Below are positions 59,636 to 64,000 of a DNA stretch of 64,000 nucleotides, in pieces. Location: NCBI GenBank assembly GCA_964406155.1, contig CAYOQR010000006.1, positions 85,467-149,466 of the forward strand, written 5' to 3'. The number at the start of each line of letters is the position of its first letter. Position 1 is the first letter of the stretch. The notes below the pieces were generated by a model, which did no database searches, was not told where the DNA came from, and saw only the letters and a program-made list of their open reading frames with translations. Both the position numbers and the translations under genes were made by a program. The stretch is from Dongia_B sp964406155 (GTDB taxonomy: Bacteria > Pseudomonadota > Alphaproteobacteria > Dongiales > Dongiaceae).

Positions 59636-60724
59636 TTACTTCGGCAGCGAGCCTTCGATGCCCTCGGCCAGCCAATCCATGCCGGCAATGGCGCCGTCAT
59701 CCAAGGTGGTGCCGGCTGCGACCTTCATGGCGCCGCCCTGATCCTTGATCGGGCCCTTGAAGATAACGATCTTGCCATCGGCGATATCGGCCTCGGTCTG
59801 TTTCGCCAGGGCCGCGACATCATCGGGCATGTTGGCATAGGCCGCCATCTTCAGCATGCCCGCCTTCAGGCCGCCCCAGGTATCGGTGCTCTTCCAGGTC
59901 CCATCCAGCACTGCCTTGGTGCGTTCGATGTAATAGGGCGCCCAATGGTCGATCGAGGAGGTGAGCTGCGCCTTCGGCGCCGCCGAGATCATGTCGCTGG
60001 CCTGGCCGAAACCCTTGATGCCGCGCTGCTGCGCAACCTGAAGCGGCGCGGAGGAATCGGTATGCTGCGCCATGATATCGGCGCCCTGGTCGATCAGCGC
60101 CTTGGCGGCATCGGCTTCCTTGCCGGGATCGTACCAGGCATTGATGAAGACGGCCTTGATCTTGCCGTTGGGATTGACCGAGCGCATGCCCTGGATGAAG
60201 GAGTTCATCCCCATGATGACTTCCGGGATCGGCACCGAGCCGATATAGCCGACCACGCCCGATTTCGACATCTTGGCCGCGATCACGCCCTGAATATAAC
60301 GGCCTTCGTAAAAACGGATGTTATAGGTCGCGACATTCGCCGCCCGCTTGTAGCCGGTGGCATGTTCGAACTTCACCTTGGGGAAGCGCTTCGCCACCTT
60401 CAGGGTCGGGTTCATGAAGCCGAAGGACGTCGTGTAGATCAGGCCATGGCCCTTAGTGGCCAGTTCGGCGATGACGCGCTCGGCATCGGCGCCTTCCTTG
60501 ACGCTTTCCACATAGGTCGTCTTGATCTTGTCGCCAAGCTCGGCCTCCAGCGCCAGACGCGCCTGATTGTGCTGGTGGGTCCAGCCGAAATCCTCGACCG
60601 GGCCGACATAGATGAAGCCGACCTTGAGGGGATCGGCGGCGAAAGCCGGGCGCAGGATCGTCGGCGTCGCCAAAGCGGCAACCGAGGCGCCCAGCAATTT
60701 ATTGAAAGTTCTTCTTTCCATCAC
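59636..60724 (-). CDS. BMP-family ABC transporter substrate-binding protein, Tat signal
   Basis: 362-residue periplasmic protein of the basic membrane protein (PnrA-like) family, which bind nucleosides or purines. Tat-like signal MERRTFNKLLGASVAALATP; mature start DPLKVGFIYVGPVEDFGWTHQH, the hallmark of the family, then GHGLIYTTSFGFMNP and YIQGVIAAKMSKSGVVGYIGS. It is the last gene of an ATPase-permease-permease-binding protein operon on the minus strand, followed by its terminator. Confidence 0.92.
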   Translation of the reverse strand: MMERRTFNKLLGASVAALATPTILRPAFAADPLKVGFIYVGPVEDFGWTHQHNQARLALEAELGDKIKTTYVESVKEGADAERVIAELATKGHGLIYTTSFGFMNPTLKVAKRFPKVKFEHATGYKRAANVATYNIRFYEGRYIQGVIAAKMSKSGVVGYIGSVPIPEVIMGMNSFIQGMRSVNPNGKIKAVFINAWYDPGKEADAAKALIDQGADIMAQHTDSSAPLQVAQQRGIKGFGQASDMISAAPKAQLTSSIDHWAPYYIERTKAVLDGTWKSTDTWGGLKAGMLKMAAYANMPDDVAALAKQTEADIADGKIVIFKGPIKDQGGAMKVAAGTTLDDGAIAGMDWLAEGIEGSLPK

Positions 60725-60755
60725 AGTCTCCCATTGTGAATGCGATCTTTTATCA

Positions 60756-60783
60756 GGACGGGGAACGGCTACCGCCCATTCCC
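60756..60783 (-). other. Intercistronic hairpin before the BMP binding-protein gene
   Basis: GGGGAA and TTCCCC arms with a GC-rich loop in the 87-base gap between the last permease and the binding-protein gene. There is no T-run, so it may act in transcript processing or stability rather than termination. Confidence 0.35.
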
Positions 60784-60811
60784 CAGGGTCGTTCAGGCGA
60801 TATGGCCAGCC

Positions 60812-61735
60812 TCAGCCGGCGGCATGGAAGGCCCGGCCGAGACAAGCCGGCGCATTGAGCCGGATCTTGATGCGATCCCGCGAGATTAATACCAAAACCA
60901 CGATGGTGGCGAGATAAGGCAGGCTGGAAATCAACTGCGAAGGCAACTGGACGCCCAGGCCCTGTACATAAAGCGACAGATACATGATGCCGCCGAAGAG
61001 ATAGGCGCCGACCACCAGCCAGGCCGGCCGCCAGGTGGCAAAGACCACCAAGGCCAGGGCGATCCAGCCGCGCCCCGCCGTCATGTTTTCCGACCAGCTC
61101 GGACTATAGGCCAGCGACATATAGGCGCCGGCGAGGCCCGCCATGGCGCCGCCGAAGGCGGTCGCCGCATAGCGGATAGCGATCACCGGATAGCCGATCG
61201 CATGGGCGGCGTCATGGGAATCGCCGACGGCGCGCAGCACCAGGCCGGCATGGCTGCGATACAGGAACCAGGCGACGCCGATCAGAAGAAAGAAGGAGCC
61301 ATAGACCAATGCATCCTGGTGGAACAGCACCGGCCCGATGACGGGCAGATCGCTGAGCCCCGGAACCGTCAGCTTCGGCAACGGCTGCAACGCGGTACCG
61401 ACATAGCCGGCCCCCATCAAGGCGCTGAGCCCCGTACCGAAGATCGTCAGGGCAAGCCCCGTCGCCACCTGATTGGCCAGCAGCGTCAGCGAAAGAAAGG
61501 CGAAGATCAGCGACATGACGATGCCGGCGCCGGCCGCCGCCACCACGCCCATGACCATGCTGCCGCTATGCACCGCCGTCGCGAAGCCGATCACGGCGCC
61601 GACCAGCATCATGCCTTCGACGCCGAGATTGAGGACGCCGGATTTCTCCGCCACCAGCTCGCCGGTCGCCGCCAGCAGCAGCGGCGTCGCCGCCGTCATG
61701 ACGCTGAGGATGAAATTGACGGCTTCGGGACTCAT
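60812..61735 (-). CDS. Nucleoside-type ABC transporter permease (NupQ/YufQ-like)
   Basis: 307-residue inner-membrane permease of the branched-chain/ribose permease superfamily with about eight to nine helices. It begins MSPEAVNFILSVMTAATPLLLAATGELVAEKSGVLNLGVEGMML, the typical start of the second BMP-system permease. AVGDSHDAAHAIGYPVIAIRY is the cytoplasmic coupling loop. ATG 61735 overlaps the upstream permease stop by one base. Confidence 0.9.
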   Translation of the reverse strand: MSPEAVNFILSVMTAATPLLLAATGELVAEKSGVLNLGVEGMMLVGAVIGFATAVHSGSMVMGVVAAAGAGIVMSLIFAFLSLTLLANQVATGLALTIFGTGLSALMGAGYVGTALQPLPKLTVPGLSDLPVIGPVLFHQDALVYGSFFLLIGVAWFLYRSHAGLVLRAVGDSHDAAHAIGYPVIAIRYAATAFGGAMAGLAGAYMSLAYSPSWSENMTAGRGWIALALVVFATWRPAWLVVGAYLFGGIMYLSLYVQGLGVQLPSQLISSLPYLATIVVLVLISRDRIKIRLNAPACLGRAFHAAG

Positions 61736-62889
61736 CACACGGCCTCGCGCTTGACCCGGCGCCCGAGGCGCAGGCGATAGAGAATGAGCACATCGCAACC
61801 GAGCAGAAAGAACAGCAGGATGCCCTGGAAGATGCCGGTCACGGCATTGGGCAGACCGAGCTCGATCTGCGCCGCCTCGCCGCCGAGATAGGAGAGCGCC
61901 AGGACCAGGCCGGCCAGGACGACTCCCAGCGGATGCAACCGGCCGAGGAAGGCGACGATGATGGCGGTGAAGCCATAACCCGGCGAGATCGAGGGCGTGA
62001 GCTGGCCGATCGGCCCCGCCACTTCGAACAATCCGGCAAGACCGGCGAGGCCGCCGCCGATCAGCAGCGACAGCCAGGTCAGGCCGTTCTGGCTGAACCC
62101 CGCGAACCGCGCGGCGCGCGGCGCCAGGCCGAAGACCCGGAGCTGGAAGCCGAGCAGGGTCTTGCCGAGGATGAGCCAGCCAGCCACGGCCGCCAGCAAG
62201 GCGGCGGCAACACCGAGATGAATGCGGGTCTCCGGCACCAGGATCGGCGAAAGCGCCGCATCGGCGAACATGGCGGTCTGGGGAAAGCCGTAACCTTCCG
62301 GATCTTTCCAGGGTCCCGTCACCAGATAGAGGAGCAGGAGCTGCGCCACATAGGTCAGCATCAGGCTGGTCAGGATCTCATTGGCGTTGAAGCGGGTCTT
62401 CAACAGGGCCGGAATCGCCGCCCAGAACATGCCGCCGAGGGCGCCCATGACGATCATCCCCGGGAACAGCCACCAGCCGCCCGCACCGTCCCCCGTCCCG
62501 GCATGCAAGGCAAGACCGCCGCCGAAAATGGCGCCGAGGATGAACTGCCCCTCGGCACCGATATTCCAGACATTGGCACGGAACCCCAGCGACAGCCCAA
62601 CGCCGATCAGGATCAGCGGCGCCGCCTTGACGAACAGCTCGCTGAGCCCGTTGGCACTGGTGAGCGGCGCCACCAGAAAGGTATAGAGCGCCTCCACCGG
62701 TGCCCGCCCGAGCACGGCGAAGATCAGCCCGGCCGTCACCACGGTCAGCAGGAGCGCCAGAACCGGCGAGCCATAGGTCCAGAGCGCGGAGCGCTGCCCG
62801 CGCGGTTCAAGCCTCAGCCACACGCCGATCATCCTCTTCACGATTACCCGGCTGATCATCCGGCCGATTGCCGTTCTGACGGCTTTCAT
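61735..62889 (-). CDS. Nucleoside-type ABC transporter permease (NupP/YufP-like)
   Basis: 384-residue inner-membrane permease. The diagnostic NVWNIGAEGQFILGAIFGGGLAL follows helix two; the coupling loop is FGLAPRAARFAGFSQNGL. About nine to ten helices. The chosen start overlaps the end of the ATPase gene by 83 bases; ATG 62829 is a shorter alternative that overlaps less. It forms the membrane channel together with the next permease. Confidence 0.9.
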   Translation of the reverse strand: MKAVRTAIGRMISRVIVKRMIGVWLRLEPRGQRSALWTYGSPVLALLLTVVTAGLIFAVLGRAPVEALYTFLVAPLTSANGLSELFVKAAPLILIGVGLSLGFRANVWNIGAEGQFILGAIFGGGLALHAGTGDGAGGWWLFPGMIVMGALGGMFWAAIPALLKTRFNANEILTSLMLTYVAQLLLLYLVTGPWKDPEGYGFPQTAMFADAALSPILVPETRIHLGVAAALLAAVAGWLILGKTLLGFQLRVFGLAPRAARFAGFSQNGLTWLSLLIGGGLAGLAGLFEVAGPIGQLTPSISPGYGFTAIIVAFLGRLHPLGVVLAGLVLALSYLGGEAAQIELGLPNAVTGIFQGILLFFLLGCDVLILYRLRLGRRVKREAV

Positions 62890-64000
62890 GCACGCCGCCC
62901 ATCAACAGGCCGATCTCCTCGACACTCACCTCGTCCACGGGGCGCGGTGTCGAGAGCCGGCCGAGATTGATGACGGCGATGGAATGGCAGAGCGCCAGGA
63001 TCTCGTCGAGATCCTGGGAGATGACGATGACGCCCGCTCCTTGTGCCGCCAGATCCAGCAGCGCCTGATGGATCGCCGCCGCCGCGCCCGCATCGACGCC
63101 CCAGGTCGGCTGCGCCACGACGAGAAGATCCGGCTGCTGCAGGATCTCGCGGCCGACGATGAATTTCTGCAGATTGCCGCCGGAGAGCGAACGTGCCTCG
63201 GCGCGCGGTCCCCGGCTGCGCACATCGAACAGCCGGATGATGTCGCCGGCGAATTGCCAGGTCCGCCGCTCGCGGATCAGCCCACCCTGGGTAAGCCCGC
63301 GCCGGCGGAAGGCCGAGAGAAAGGCATTGTCGCTGAGGCTGAGCGCGCTGACCGCGCCATGGCCATTACGCTCCTCCGGCACGAAACAGGCGCCCAGCGC
63401 CCGCCGCGGGGCCGGACCGAAACGGCCGGCGGCGATACCATTGATGCGGATGGCGCCGGCTTCCGGCAGCACGACCTCGCCCGACAGGGCCTCCATCAAT
63501 TCGGTCTGGCCGTTGCCGGCGACGCCGCCGATGCCGAGGATCTCGCCGCCCCGCAAAGTGAAGCTGATATCTTTCAGATCGACGCCGAATTGTTGCGTCG
63601 ATTTCAGGGCAAGACGCGCAACCTCGAGCTTGGGTGTGGCACTCTCCTGCCCGGCGCCATGACGGCTCGGCATGTTCACCCGGCTGCCGATCATCAGCTC
63701 CGCCAGATGCTCCGCCGTCTCCTGGCGCGGATCGCAGCTCGCCACCACCTTGCCCTGACGCATGATCGTCGCGCTCTGGCACAGGGCGCGGATCTCCTCC
63801 AGCTTGTGGCTGATATAGAGGATGGCGCAACCCTCGGCCGCCAGCCGGCGCAGGGTCTCGAACAGCTTTTCCGCTTCCTGCGGCGTCAGGACCGAAGTCG
63901 GCTCGTCCATGATCAGCAGCCGGGGCTGCTGCAGCAGGCAGCGCACGATCTCGATGCGCTGGCGCTCGCCGACCGAGAGATCGTGCACCGACCGACCGGG
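62807..64000 (-). CDS. Nucleoside/sugar-type ABC transporter double ATPase (C-terminal part), cut by window edge
   Basis: The visible 397 residues begin within the first ATPase half (HDLSVGERQRIEIVRCLL, then LLIMDEPTSVLTPQE, ISHKLEEI) and include the whole second half with LGIGGVAGNGQTELMEALSG as a degenerate Walker A, ARSLSGGNLQKFIVGREIL as signature and DLLVVAQPTWGVDAGAA as Walker B region. This is the YufO/RbsA-type layout. In the second half the Walker B Glu reads Gln (VAQPTWG), as in many members. The Walker A of the first half lies beyond base 64000. A hydrophilic tail (NGNRPDDQPGNREEDDRR) ends the protein. Confidence 0.92.
   Translation of the reverse strand, partial: PGRSVHDLSVGERQRIEIVRCLLQQPRLLIMDEPTSVLTPQEAEKLFETLRRLAAEGCAILYISHKLEEIRALCQSATIMRQGKVVASCDPRQETAEHLAELMIGSRVNMPSRHGAGQESATPKLEVARLALKSTQQFGVDLKDISFTLRGGEILGIGGVAGNGQTELMEALSGEVVLPEAGAIRINGIAAGRFGPAPRRALGACFVPEERNGHGAVSALSLSDNAFLSAFRRRGLTQGGLIRERRTWQFAGDIIRLFDVRSRGPRAEARSLSGGNLQKFIVGREILQQPDLLVVAQPTWGVDAGAAAAIHQALLDLAAQGAGVIVISQDLDEILALCHSIAVINLGRLSTPRPVDEVSVEEIGLLMGGVHESRQNGNRPDDQPGNREEDDRRVAEA

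Overview
The window looks like an accessory, catabolic stretch of an alphaproteobacterial chromosome, most likely from a Rhodospirillales- or Rhizobiales-like soil or plant-associated organism. This rests on high GC, the mix of enzyme families (TMADH-like flavoprotein, dimethylglycine dehydrogenase-like proteins, Xsc, BTLCP protease) and two intergenic inverted-repeat families: one with CCCTCACCCCAACCC arms, one with TCATYCCCGGGCTTGACCC arms. No rRNA, tRNA, CRISPR array, phage gene or transposase was seen. Both window edges cut through transporter genes. All names come from motifs and remembered families; no search was run.

Layout. 1-5.2 kb (minus strand) is an operon for an amine-type substrate: aldehyde dehydrogenase, TMADH-like flavoprotein, PotA-type ATPase and the start of a periplasmic binding protein. 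5.4-6.8 kb holds a cupin and a 3-hydroxyacyl-CoA dehydrogenase. 7-12 kb (minus) is a peptide/opine-type ABC transporter (fused double ATPase, two permeases) led by a GlcD/D-lactate-dehydrogenase-type flavoprotein. 12.5-18.8 kb has an HisC-like aminotransferase, an aspartoacylase/DoeB-like deacylase, a GntR regulator, a Rieske oxygenase and two LysR regulators. 18.9-21.3 kb is a CaiB-like CoA-transferase coupled to an acyl-CoA dehydrogenase. 21.4-22.9 kb is a lone family-5 binding protein that probably serves the 7-12 kb transporter, since both promoters carry a nearly identical 18-bp motif. 23-28.3 kb has a GbcB-like reductase, a GbcA/CntA-like Rieske oxygenase, a PhyH-type dioxygenase and two GntR regulators with clear palindromic operators.

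28.6-36.8 kb is mixed: anchored cupin, cyclase-domain protein, small haem-copper-oxidase-like membrane protein, TetR plus glycosyltransferase, BioY, DUF1284, BTLCP protease, MntP-like exporter and LysR. 36.9-47 kb contains a GATase1-AraC regulator of the GbdR type, an AraC/TPR/MFS module and two adjacent dimethylglycine/sarcosine dehydrogenase-like flavoproteins. 47.5-59.5 kb combines an omega-amino acid:pyruvate aminotransferase, a PotABCD-type transporter, a TauR-like regulator, sulfoacetaldehyde acetyltransferase (Xsc), acetate kinase and a TauE/SafE exporter. This reads as a taurine/aminosulfonate dissimilation route in which acetyl phosphate goes to AckA rather than Pta. 59.6-64 kb is a BMP-family nucleoside-type ABC transporter running off the right edge.

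Taken together the region serves uptake and demethylation, oxidation or transamination of small amines: quaternary amines, methylated glycines, polyamine-like compounds and taurine. Each transporter sits beside a catabolic enzyme set and a dedicated repressor or activator. The most promising leads are the aminosulfonate module, the TMADH relative with a rebuilt active site, the split peptide-type transporter with a shared operator, the LysR gene whose expected start codon reads ATA, and a nested 345-bp inverted-repeat element.
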